64,000 nucleotides of DNA from Holtermannia corniformis (taxonomy: Eukaryota; Basidiomycota; Tremellomycetes; Holtermanniales): contig BCIJ01000002.1 in assembly GCA_001599935.1 (NCBI GenBank), forward strand, positions 37,811 to 101,810, in the 5' to 3' direction. Each line of letters opens with the position of its first letter. The first letter of the stretch is position 1. The notes under the pieces were generated by a model. It worked only from the letters and a program-made list of their open reading frames with translations. It made no database searches and was not told the origin of the DNA. The position numbers were made by a program, and so were the translations under genes. Shown here in pieces: positions 1 through 10,303 of this stretch.

Positions 1-2914
1 TCTACAAGACAGTCAGAAACGCTCGAGCCGCCGTTTGAGATGTCGTCGGCGTTTCGGCGAAATCACCTTAACCCCCCCTTTCCTCAAGGATATCCGCGTT
101 TCCGCGTATCCGCGTTTCTGTCGAAGTGCGGATATCCTTGCTTGCTGATCTTGTATCCGCGTTTTGATCCTTGCCACTCACGTGCAGATCCTTGTTTCCT
201 TGGCGAGGGTCAGCGCGCGGATAACCAGGGATATACACCCGTTTTTCTTACGGCAGCTCAAATCAAGGATATCCGCGCTGATTTTTTTGATTCTGCCTAT
301 CGCGGACCAAGAGTGCTCGGGACAATCCCCGATACCAAGCACCTGTTCGACTTTACCCAGCAGGGCGTGACGGAACTCATTTCGGAGCTCACAAGAGCAT
401 ACCTGGTTGACCGACGAGTGTGGTGGACTCGCGACGAAGCGCGGGACGAGGTCGGTCGCCATGTGCTCGACTTTGTCTCTGGCAACCCCGACACGGTTCT
501 CTTTCTCCCTGCACTTGGCCACGATGCGCGGACGCAGCTGGCCGTGTTCGCTAGCTGGCAAACACCCCGCGAGACACCGTCCACGAGTGCCGGTTTGCCA
601 GCTGTGCGGGTTCTTTGTGGAGCCCTGCAGGCTGCCCTCGCTGTCCGTCGGATACGAGCGCTTGATCAATCACAGATCTCGTATAGCAATTTGCAAGCTC
701 AGTGAGTCGGTCTCGTATAGGCTCACACTGACACTTTAGTGAGCTTCGTACTCCTACGCATCAGCTCTTGGCCATCACTAGCATCCTGCGATCGGCAATG
801 GAAGACCTCGCGGGACAGACCGACTCGCGGCTATCAACGACTAGTCAAGTGCGCGACCTGCTACCGTATCTGGACGCTATCGACACGTCTGGCCGAACTC
901 TGCATGAGATCATTGACAACATTCTGAGCTTTCTCGAACTGCGCAGCCGAGACACGGTCGCCCCGCGGGCTCCGAGCGTCGGCCAGCTCGTCTCAACGGC
1001 GCCAGGCTCGCACGCCACCAGCCCACGATCTCTCGAAGTGCTGTTCGAAGACCTGATTGCCAAGGCTCGCGAAGACCACGCACAGTGGCGCAAGATGATC
1101 GGCAAGCAAGACTATCCGATCGAGACAATCTTTGAAATCGTGCCGCCTTTGCTGGGTGAAGAACTAGAGGAAGACGCGGGCGGTGCTCTAGAAAGGTTGG
1201 TCGCATCCAGCCGCCCAGAGCTGACGACCACAGTGCCCTTTTCAAGGTGCTCTCGAATGCGTACAAGTTTATTGCCGAACAAGGCTTTGTGCAAATCACG
1301 GTCGACGACATCCCTTCACTGTTGCCGCCTGAAGGCTACGACGACATGGCCGCGTTGCGGCGAGTTTCGATCAGGATTGAAGACACGGGCAAAGGCATGG
1401 AGGCGAGCTTTCTCCAAAAGCGCTTGTTCGAGCCGTTTGCCAAGGAGGATCCGTTCATGCCGGGCAGTGGCCTGTCTGTGAGTGCGTGGCTTTGCGCACA
1501 TCGATCTGATAGCGGCAGGTTCACCTTGCCAATCGAATCATCGACATTATGGGCGGTCAGATGGCTGTGTCATCCGCCCCAGGCGCTGGGTCCATTGTTT
1601 ACCTCGAGATCCCACTGCCACGCCGCAAGGTGACGGTTGATCGCTCCAACGAGCCAGAACAGGCGCTTGCAGGCAAGCCGGGCGAGATGGCTGGGGGTCG
1701 CCACGTCTTTGTAGGCGGGTTTACCGACGCCGACGGCACCGACTTTGGTCGCACCCGCCTGGGTTCCTGCCTCGCAAGCCAATTCAAAAAACTTGGTGCG
1801 AATGTTGTCGACAATGTCCAGCAAGCCGACTTGATCATCGCTGATGGCAGCTATGAAGAGAGCCAGACCGACCTGATCGAGCTGCTGTCATCGGCAAAAG
1901 CACGCGACGTTGTCTTCATCGTCGATGAAGCGCATGATGCTTGCAAAGACGCCATCAAGCTCGCTCGGCAGCACGGCGCCAATGTGCGTCGCTTCCTCAA
2001 GCCCGTTACTCCCTCGATCATCCGCGAGATCCTCTTTCCCGGCCATGCCAAAACGGTGTCATCGTCGACTCTGCACTCGCCTAAAGGCAAACGTGCATCG
2101 CCTGTCAACTCGCCCGACTCGAACTCGCCAGGCTCGCCTGTCACGCCCAGGGGTGAGGCAAGATCAACTGCGCGTCGAACTCCAAAATCTGCCGCGATTG
2201 AAGAAACCATTGCCGCGCTTTCACTCGGCGACTACTTTTCCACGCGGCGGCGGTCCTCGCTCGCTCTATCCCCAGTGATACCCGATCGACTGAAGCAGAT
2301 CGCGCCCGGCGTCGCAAACGCTCTAGCGCCAGAGCCGCGACCGGACGATGGCGCTGCTCGCACAGAATCTCAAACGACGGTCATGGTCGTCGAGGACAAC
2401 AAGGTTGTAAGTTTGTCAACTGTGTCGAGCTGGCTGACTTTCAGAACCGAGCTATCTTATGTCGGATGCTTCAAGGCTTGGATGTCGACGTGATTGAAGC
2501 CGCTGATGGTGTCGAGGCTGTCGATGCTTTCCGTCGGCTGCAGCGGCCGGCCGTAGTCTTGCTTGACATCAACATGTGAGTCCGCCGACGCGATCGATAA
2601 GCGATGGTGAGCTGACTTTCCAGGCCGAAGATGGACGGCTACGCAGCTTGTACGTTGACCTCCATTCGAGCCAAGTTGACCCCACAGGTACCGAGTTCCG
2701 CTCGATCGAAGCTAAAGAGCAACGCGCCAGATCATGGGTCATTGCTGTCACGGCTCTGGGAAGTGAGACTGAACGCCAGCGCGGCGTAGCCGTTGGGATC
2801 GACGTGTGGAAGCAAAAGCCGTGCGGGAAGCCTGCCATCACCAAGGCGGTTGCAGACGGTCTGGAGCGATTGGACACACGTCGTCTACCCCGGAATGAGC
2901 CTGGCAATGTGTAA
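1..2914 (+). CDS. Hybrid sensor histidine kinase with C-terminal receiver (5' end cut off)
   Basis: Phosphorelay sensor kinase. Exons 1-701, 740-1195, 1234-1477, 1519-2406, 2445-2575, 2624-2649 and 2688-2914 join in one frame (890 codons plus stop). The splice at 702-739 creates the H-box HELRTPTHQL with its phospho-accepting His. The ATPase domain follows, with N-box SNAYKF, G1 box EDTGKGM and G2 box GSGLS. A low-complexity linker rich in Ser and Pro leads to a receiver with VVEDNKV, the acceptor Asp in LLDINMPKMDG, and a conserved Lys in KPCGKPAI. Residues before the H-box resemble the end of a GAF-like region. The frame is open to the left edge and no ATG after position 40 exists before the H-box, so the start is outside the window or at 40. 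Positions 80-280 hold short repeats and may be intron or promoter rather than exon. The family is secure; the subgroup is not assigned. Confidence 0.9.
47..58 (+). promoter_or_regulatory. CGGCGTTTCGGC motif
   Basis: The 12-mer CGGCGTTTCGGC occurs here and, on the opposite strand, just upstream of SEC21 (6840-6851). Shorter forms lie upstream of the eS17 gene and between the eS6 and uS15 genes. Placement before housekeeping genes suggests a promoter element. Here it lies inside a frame drawn as coding, which is one reason to doubt that the first 300 bases are exon. Confidence 0.35.
86..277. repeat. Cluster of short direct and inverted repeats
   Basis: TATCCGCGTTT-like units occur near 90, 107 and 154. 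The palindrome GGATATCC occurs at about 88, 130 and 268, twice as AAGGATATCCGCG and once inverted as GCGGATATCCTTG. ATCCTTG recurs several times. The arrangement is irregular. It may be a decayed repeat, intron or promoter sequence within the left part of the histidine kinase locus. Confidence 0.5.
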
Positions 2915-3036
2915 AAAGTGCGCCTATCAGGGACGCATACCGTTGCTCACCTGTAAGATCTCTCAGAATACCGGTCTCAAGGTCGAGCGGGCGGACGGCA
3001 CCCAGGGTTTCTCCACGTCGACGCGATCATCCAGTC

Positions 3037-3179
3037 ACCCCCCTAACTCGCCACCGCCCCTCGTCTTGCCCATGTCAGTGTTCTTCGAGCACGTCTTGTC
3101 GGCCTCGTACGAGCGAGGTGAGATGTCAAACGAGGTGCGAGAATGGTGCAAGACTGCGAGCTTGACGATCCCGTTGTAG
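3037..3179 (+). pseudogene. Partial inverted copy of the last exon of the neighbouring minus-strand gene
   Basis: The plus strand encodes about 45 residues beginning NSPPPLVLPMSVFFEHV and ending LTIPL followed by a stop. They align with the C-terminal exon of the minus-strand gene at 3326-4731, which reads NCPPPLIIPIPALFTSV and ends its matched stretch at LEVPL. Matches extend through A-YE--GE, W-K and L-PL. No start codon or credible upstream exon is evident after the kinase stop at 2914, so I read it as a fragment. A real 3' exon of an unrecognised gene is the alternative. Confidence 0.5.
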
Positions 3180-3325
3180 CAGACCCGCACGATTTTGTTA
3201 GATCGCATACTGCATTGTCCGTCATGAACCCACTTGAGACCCGGACAGTGCTGCCGTGCCATTGCGGCGCCATCGGAGAGCAAGGCTCAGTAAGGGTGTG
3301 GAGGACTCGGCGTAGTAGTTGCATA

Positions 3326-4731
3326 TCACGACGACCTCACTAAGCATTCCAGTACAGTCGTCCGAATTTGCCACAGAGGCACCTCCAGAACCCGGCCTTT
3401 GCTCCACGCCAACACATCATCTGGTACATGCTCCCCAGCTTCCTCGTACCAGGCATTGAACACAGAGGTAAACAAGGCCGGAATAGGGATAATCAGAGGA
3501 GGAGGGCAGTTCTGGGGTGGAGGTGCGCGGTACCTGTTTGCGTAGTGCGGTTGCTGAACCAAGCCCGAACGACGTGCTGGAGGCGTCTGGGGCTGTCAGA
3601 GTGGGCTCACGCCGAAGTCAGACTTACGCGCTGCTCATATCGAGCGATGACGGTCGCGGGCGGCGCGGCTGGCACTTGCGAGCCCCATCCGACTTCGAGG
3701 ATATGGCTCTGTATGGGTCGGAGGCCGTTGGCGCCCGGCGGACCGACAGGGAAGGAGCCGTATAGGCGAATACTGGGTTCGAGCGGGTGTATGGTCGAGT
3801 CGAAGATTTTGACTGTTACGCAGGCGGAACCTGTGAGTCGTGTCAGCCAACCTTGGCGCATGCCATGGCTGCGCACCATTTTGCGCAGCCTCGCGAGTCT
3901 CGCGCTCGGCGAGCACCCCGGATTCGTTGCGGTGGGCGACTTCAAGGCTGAGCGGCGCCGTCTCAGTGTTGTCAAAGCCGTTTGCTTGCCACCCGTTGTC
4001 GGCCTGCTTCTCGTAGACGACCTCGACGCCATCCACGAGCCGAGTGTACTCGCACGATACAGAGCCAGTCTAGCGGTGTTAGACGTGTTGTGGCTGCAGA
4101 TAGAAACTCACATCCCTGACTAGCAGTGCAAACAGAGCCATCGCCCTCGAGGGTGCGCCGTCGGCCTCCATCTGCCACTCGACGCATGCTTGCTCTAGAG
4201 AAGGATGCAAAGCCGGGCAGGTAGACAGAACATCGGTCAACTTTTGCTCGATTAGCTTGGAGACCTGCGATGGCATATTAGCATTGCAAAAGATCGTGCG
4301 GTACCACGGACCTGCTTGGTTGACTGTTCGTGGACAAACCCGGGGTCACCGAGGTAATAGACGTTGTTGAGAGCCCACTCAAACTTCAATCCCGCAGGTT
4401 TGGCCGTCGTAACGAAACTAGAAAGTCAGTGCGGACCTTTTGCGGACTCTGTCAAGGCTGCCAACATACCGTTGAAACACTTCCCTGGGCATACCCCTAT
4501 ACACTTCTCGCCCCTCGTCCTCGCCCACATCTACGAAATCTTCCCCTTCCGCTATCGTCTGCGCCGCGAATTGTTCATGTATGATTTGAACCCTTTTCAG
4601 GATGATGGGGAGCGCAATCTCGACCATCTCGTCGATCCGGTGCCAGTGCGGTGGCCTACGTGGTTGAAGCACCGTCAGTCACGAATGCTCACGTGCTCGC
4701 CGCCCGCGGCTGGTGACAGTGTGAGCGTCAT
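3326..4731 (-). CDS. Unrecognised protein, multi-exon
   Basis: No family recognised. Exons can be chained on the minus strand: a segment with ALPIILKRVQIIHEQF, then KPAGLKFEWALNN, SKLIEQKLTDVLSTCPALH, CEYTRLVDGVEVVYEKQ, a phase-1 junction giving AAQNGSACVTVKIFD, a stretch with RLYGSFPVGPPGANG, and the proline-rich last exon ending CLVRSS. Introns are about 40-46 nt with CTGAC-like branch sites. The protein would be soluble, about 330-400 residues, with no signal peptide or membrane segment seen. The start is uncertain: ATG at 4731 (MTLTLSP) or one in frame at 4929; the first splice is unresolved. The last exon has an inverted homologous fragment at 3037-3179. Confidence 0.6.
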
Positions 4732-4932
4732 GGTTGGTCGAAGAGGGATGGTTATGGAAGCTGTCGAGCTTGCCGGCGTGAATTCTCTCGAGAGGGTGAA
4801 CGAGGTGGTCGAGGTGCAGAAGAACAGAGGCCGTGCACTGGCAAGATGACGGCATCTCCAGAATGTGGAGGTCCACACCGTGCGGTTGTACAGAGAAGGA
4901 CGTTGCATATCGTTCAAGGTTTTCAACACGAG

Positions 4933-5411
4933 TCAGGCCGTCTTTGGCTTGCTGTGGCGTTTGCGGGCTTTGAGCAGTGGCAGTGCGGCGAGAACAGCAC
5001 CGGCGAGACCGGTAGCGGGCACCGAGGCGCGGTTGGCCAGAGTGACGACTGCGTATACGACGGCGGCGACGGCGCCAAGGCTCTGCACACGATCAGTCAT
5101 GCTCCTGAAGCGGAGGACGTACGCCAGTGGCAACGAGGCCGAGTGACACGGTCGAAAGGCCAAACACGCGCGCAAACTCGCTGATGATATGAGACCACGT
5201 CGGCGGCGTGACCGAGATGTCACTGCACTGATCAGCCTCGCGTACAATGGAAGCGCGCTACCCACCCAGTTGCAATGATTTGATCCGCGATGGCAGAGCC
5301 AACGGCCTCATCGCAAGGGCTGTATTCGTCGGCAGAGAGAATGAGCGGGTCGCCAGAGTCGGGCAGGAGGTAGGCTTTGCCGGTGCTGTAGACCTTAGCG
5401 TGTGTCGACAT
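4933..5411 (-). CDS. Small membrane protein, or C-terminal part of the adjacent dehydrogenase
   Basis: Starting at ATG 5411 (MSTHAKVYSTGKAYLLP), three exons join to about 135 residues. The first includes DSGDPLILSADEYSPC, the second PTWSHIISEFARVFG, and the last SLGAVAAVVYAVVTLANR followed by a second hydrophobic run and a basic tail ending RHSKPKTA. The hydrophobic C-terminus suggests one or two membrane helices. The start lies only 46 bases downstream of the stop of the short-chain dehydrogenase on the same strand. A weak 46-nt intron there would fuse the two, and the phrase STGKAYLL resembles the end of some SDR proteins. Which model is right cannot be decided from sequence alone. Confidence 0.55.
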
Positions 5412-5457
5412 GGCGCTTCATGTCCTGGTACTCTAGCACCGACGAGTGTATGCACAC

Positions 5458-6548
5458 TCACTCTGCAGCCGGGCTCGAGGCGATCAGCACCATCGTGTCC
5501 ACGACAGTTTGGGGTGCCACTGCCGGGAGGCCAGCCAGGATCGCGAGCGTAACCTTTTTCAGGATGGGTGTGGCTGTTGCAAGTCAGTACCGAAGCGTTG
5601 CCTCGGCGAGACGTACGCGAAAAGTATGGGCAGATGACGTGACATCTACAACGTCAGCTGCGTCAGAGTGGATCATGTCAACCGACTCGAAACCATTAAG
5701 CGTCGAGGTAGCGCTCAGAGCCTTCCAGTAGCCCATGAGCGAGTGCTTGGTGAGCGTGTATGTTGCCTGTTGACATCAGCTCCGTCTTTGACGGCAGGTC
5801 GCCAGCCAACGCACGCCCAGAGGGATCCCGTTGAAGCCCGACATGCTGCCGACGAGAACGAGCTTGCGCCGCTTGCCATCTGCCGTCGGTGGGTATGCAT
5901 CCCACGCTTCACGAGCGAGCGCAGCAGTGTCAAGAGCGCCTTGCATGTTGACGTCGAGGTTCTTGGTGCCCGCGCGGATAGGGTAGGTGTAGCCTTGGGG
6001 CGACACTGTGGCGGGGTCAGCCGTGTGCCTTTTCGCCTGAAGACCCACCGCGCTCGACCTCGTCATCGTAAAAGTCGGCGGCACCGAGACCGGCGTTGGC
6101 AAACACCACGTCAGGCGGGCGAGCATACGTCTCGGTGATGAAACTGTAGAGGGCCTGCAAGGCGGGCCGCGAGGTGACGTTGGTGATGCCGGGTGTCACG
6201 CATTTGCTGGATAGACAGTCAGCGATGTTCGAGAGTACTGCATATAGGCTTACCCGCCGACCGCGGTACACTTGTCAATGGTCCCTTGTAGGGCCTTGTC
6301 GTTGATATCGGCAATCACGACGCTAGCTCTGCAGTGCTCGTCAGGAGACAGTCAGTGGATTAGAAGCGCCAGAGACATACCCATAGCGCGAGCACTCGAC
6401 CGCGAGCGCCCTGCCAAAGCCAGAACCACCGCCTGATCTCGCTCAGCTTGCATCAGCAATGGATCGGCCGCGCACCAGTGATGAGCACGATGCTGTCGCG
6501 CAGGGTCTCTGCATGGTCGTAGCAGGCTGCCTTTGCCATCTTGTGCAT
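5458..6548 (-). CDS. Short-chain dehydrogenase/reductase (15-PGDH-like SDR)
   Basis: NAD(P)-dependent oxidoreductase of the classical SDR family. Splicing gives the cofactor motif ITGGGSGFGRALAVE, the strand-end Asp in VVIADINDK, the FANAGLG motif, LDVNMQGALD, the catalytic Ser region VLVGSMSGFNG and the active-site YTLTKHS (Tyr-x3-Lys). Introns are about 38-50 nt. The start at 6548 (MHKMAKAAC) is the first ATG in frame with the Rossmann fold; a second Met lies three codons on. The reading ends in SSPAAE at 5458. The substrate is unknown. The family usually carries about 250-300 residues, which fits. The small membrane protein downstream may be its true C-terminus, which would make it membrane-anchored. 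Confidence 0.85.
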
Positions 6549-6947
6549 GTTTGTACTTTGGATCGGATGAGAGACAGTGAGCGAGGGCACGACTGTAGGC
6601 AGCATCCGTCGAAGCAGCGTGGGATGGTGGCGGGAACCAAACAACCGGCCGTCCAACCGCTCGTCTCACACCCCGATCTGTTCATCTCATCGATCCGTCT
6701 CGTCTGCTCAAGCTTGTCGACCGGTCGATAGGCAAGCTGTTGAAGCAAGGCATGCCCAGTTTACACCAGCACCCTCGAGGCCAGCACTGGACCGGTTGGC
6801 CGGTTGACGGTAAAGTTGGCTGCCAAACCCCTTTATAACGCCGAAACGCCGAGACGAGAGAAACCCCCCTCGCGTCCTCGGTGCTGCTGTCGACCACCTC
6901 GGCGTCTTGTTCACATCCACAGCTTTGCAACCGAGCGAGCGGCAGCC
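6549..6947. other. Divergent intergenic region (SDR / SEC21)
   Basis: About 400 bases between two divergent starts. It holds a TATA-like TTTATAA near 6830 and the CGGCGTTTCGGC motif on the minus strand at 6840-6851, both within 120 bases of the SEC21 ATG. Open frames here are short and show no splice-consistent coding pattern. Confidence 0.6.
6840..6851 (-). promoter_or_regulatory. CGGCGTTTCGGC motif upstream of SEC21
   Basis: An exact 12-base match (reverse strand) to the motif at 47-58, about 100 bases before the SEC21 start and immediately after TTTATAAC. It is related to the motif in the eS17 and eS6/uS15 promoters. Confidence 0.4.
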
Positions 6948-9900
6948 ATGTCGTTCAAAAAGGATGAAGAGTCGGGCGGGATGGGTCAGTCGCTCGCTCA
7001 ATCGAGCCAGCACTGACACCAGCAGCTTTCTACCATGACAAGTCGACCGTCATCCAGGAAGCGCGCTGCTTCAACGAGTCGCCCATCAGCCCTCGCAAGT
7101 GTCGGGCGCTGCTGACCCGGATCGTGTACCTGCTCTACGTCGGCGAGACGTTTACGACCCAAGAGGCCACAACCATGTTCTTTGGCGTGACCAAGCTGTT
7201 TCAGCACAAGGATGTGCGTTGGCTCGGTCACCTGCGAGCCTAGACTCACACGGATGCAGAGCGCACTCCGGCAAATGGTCTACCTCGTCATCAAGGAGCT
7301 TTCCACCATTGCCGAGGACGTGATCATGGTCACATCGAGTATCATGAAGGACATGCAGCCCAACCTCGAGGTCGTTTACCGCCCAAACGCCATCCGCGCG
7401 CTCGCGAGGATTATCGACGTGGGTATCTGCACGATCCACGGCCCTCGCTGACACGTGCAGTCTCAATCGGTCCAGTCGGTCGAGCGCTTCTTCAAATCCG
7501 CCCTGGTCGACCGCTCGTCGTCCATCTCGTCAGCCGCCCTCGTCTCGTCGTATCACCTGTTCCCTCTCTCGCCAGCCATCATCAAACGCTGGTCCAACGA
7601 AGCCCAAGAGGCCGTCAACGCCAAGGCCGTCACCTCGGCCGCCTTTAACCCGTCCTCTGCCGCTTCATACATCTCGGGCAACAACAACGGCGGCTACCTC
7701 AACGTCTCAAGCAGCAGCTTCATCATGCAGTACCACGCGCTCGGACTGCTCTACCTCATGCGCGAAAAGGACAGGATGGCCGTGACCAAGATGGTCCAGC
7801 AGCTCGGCGCGACGGGCAAGACGGGTCAGAGCTCCATCGTCAAGAACCCAATGGCCGTGTGCATGCTGATCCGCTTCGCGCGCAAGGTCATGGACGAGGA
7901 TCCAAAGTGAGTTGCAGTGTGGAGACATGCCCGCTGACGACAGTGTGCACAAGCAAATGCTCGAGTTCCTCGAGTCGCTGCTCCGCCACAAGTCGGACAT
8001 GGTCAACATTGAGGCTGCCCGCGCCATCTGCGAGATCAAGCACATTGCCCTCGCCGAGCTCTTCCGTCCCATCGCCGTGCTCCAGCTCTTCCTCTCCAGT
8101 CCAAAGATTGTCCTCAAGTTTGCCGCGATCAAGACGCTCAGCAAGCTCGCTCAGACTCAGCCCACGGCCGTCGCCGGCTGCAACCTTGACATGGAAAACC
8201 TGATCACCGACTCGAACCGGAGCGTCGCCACGTATGCGATCACAACCTTGCTCAAGGTGAGTGGTGCCCGAAAGAATTCAGCTAACCCACAGACTGGCAA
8301 CGAAGCCTCGGTCGACCGCCTGATGAAGCAGATCTCGTCCTTCATGGCCGACATTACCGACGAGTTCAAGATTATCGTCGTCGACGCCATCCGCTCGCTC
8401 TGCCTCAAGTTTCCCGCCAAGCAAGCCGTCATGCTCACGTTCCTCTCGGGCGTGCTCCGTGACGAGGGCGGGTACGACTTTAAGCAGGCCGTTGTCGAGG
8501 CCATCTTTGACATGATCAAGTTTATCAAAGAGTGCAAGGAGACGGGTCAGTCGATCTCGGCTAGTGGTATATTGCTAATCCCAGTAGCACTCGCCCACTT
8601 GTGCGAGTTTATCGAAGACTGCGAATTCACAAAGCTCTCGGTCCGCATCCTTCACCTGCTCGGGATCGAGGGGCCCAAAACGCGCAACCCGACAAAGTTT
8701 ATCCGATTCATCTACAACCGAGTCGTGCTCGAAAACGCCGTCGTGCGTGCCGCAGCGGTCAGCAGCCTGGCCAAGTTTGGCGGTTGCGTCGGTGACAACG
8801 AGGTCACGCGCAGTGTGAATGTCTTGCTCCGGCGGTGAGTCATGCACGTCTTTGGTTTGGGCTGACCATGGCAGGTGCCTGGACGATGTGGACGATGAAG
8901 TCCGCGACCGCGCCGCCATGTACCTCCGCGTGCTGGGCGAGGAGGACTTGGTCGAGACCTTTGTTCGCGATGGTGCGTGGCAAGTCTAGACTGGCAGAGC
9001 TGACAGCGCCAGAGGCCACCTTTTCTCTTGCATCGCTCGAGAGTGAGCTCGCGGCCTATGTGCACGACGAGACCAAGCAGGCAGAGGCTTTCGACATTTC
9101 CGCCATCCCAAAAGTCAGCCGGGAGCAGGCGGCTGCCGAAGTCGCGCGTGAGTAGGTTGTCAAGCCGAGAGTTGATTGACATTCACAGGCCCGACTACGC
9201 TCGACTACAACACGGCCTCGTCATCCAAGACGCCGCAAGATGCAACGCCGTCACCGACCGCATCCGACACGCAGTCGTCGTACGCTTCCCAACTCGCCGC
9301 AGTGCCCGAGCTCGAGAGCTACGGCCCTGTCCTCAAGTCGAGCGCCAGGCCTGTCGAACTGACCGAGAGCGAGACGGAATACGTCGTGAGCGCCATCAAG
9401 CACGTGTTCAAGGACCACCTCGTCTTCCAATTCAACGTCTCCAACACGCTGCCCGACACGGTGCTCGAGCAAGTCTCGGTCATCATGCAGCCCTCGCCAG
9501 AAACGGGTCTCACCGAGGACTTTATCATTCCCCTTCCCAGCTTGACGCCCGCCCAGTCGCCCGGTACCGTCTACGTCTCGTTTACGCGCGACGAACCGGC
9601 AGAGTACGCCGTCGGCTCGTTTGCTTGCACCCTCAAGTTTATCAGCAAAGAGGTCGATCCAACGAGCGGTGAGCCAGAGGAAGAAGGCTATGACGACGAG
9701 TACCAGGTCGAAGAGCTCGACCTCGGTGCAGGAGACGTGAGTGTGTCAGAGGGTCGGACCGCACTGACTCGGTGCAGTACATCGTGCCAAGCTACGCGAC
9801 GTTTGCAAGCGAATGGGAAAAGCTGGCCTCGGCTTCGGCCGCGACAGAGACTTTTGCCTTGTCGTCCTCGGAAAGCCTCAAGGAGGCGTGCAAGTCGCTG

Positions 9901-10159
9901 ATCGAGGGTGCGTGGCTCGTTGATTCACACCTTCGACTGACCGTTCGCAGTGTTGAACATGGAAGCCTTGGGCGGCTCGGAGACGCCAACGTCGAGCACG
10001 GTCCATACCCTCAACCTGTCGGGTATCGTGTCAGGCGGCGGCGGCAAGGTGCTGGCGCGCTGCCGAATGACGTTCCAGTCTGGCGCGGGCGTCACGCTCG
10101 AGCTTGCCGTGCGGGCAGAGAAGGAAGAGGCCACTCGGCTGGTCATTGGCGCGATCTAG
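6948..10159 (+). CDS. SEC21: Coatomer subunit gamma (COPI coat)
   Basis: Gamma-COP of the COPI coat, needed for retrograde Golgi-to-ER vesicle traffic. Twelve exons (6948-6984, 7023-7213, 7260-7418, 7461-7906, 7944-8256, 8293-8545, 8585-8834, 8875-8972, 9007-9147, 9189-9736, 9778-9907, 9951-10159) give 924 residues, the usual size. The N-terminus [11 protein letters not shown] and the hallmark [17 protein letters not shown] are clear. An adaptin-type HEAT region follows, then a linker rich in Ser and Thr, then the appendage domain with [19 protein letters not shown]. It ends in RLVIGAI. All eleven introns are 34-46 nt. Start chosen because it matches the family N-terminus exactly. The gene is convergent with the bestrophin gene. 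Confidence 0.97.
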
Positions 10160-10303
10160 GACGATATTGTAGACTTGATGACGATCTCTTTTCTTGCGCA
10201 CAGCGCGGGTCATGAACTGCATAGGCATAACGATCGTAAAGTGCAGCGCGGGGAAAGCATGACAGTGTTGCTAATAAGTCTGGCGTTTCGACATTGTAGC
10301 AGC

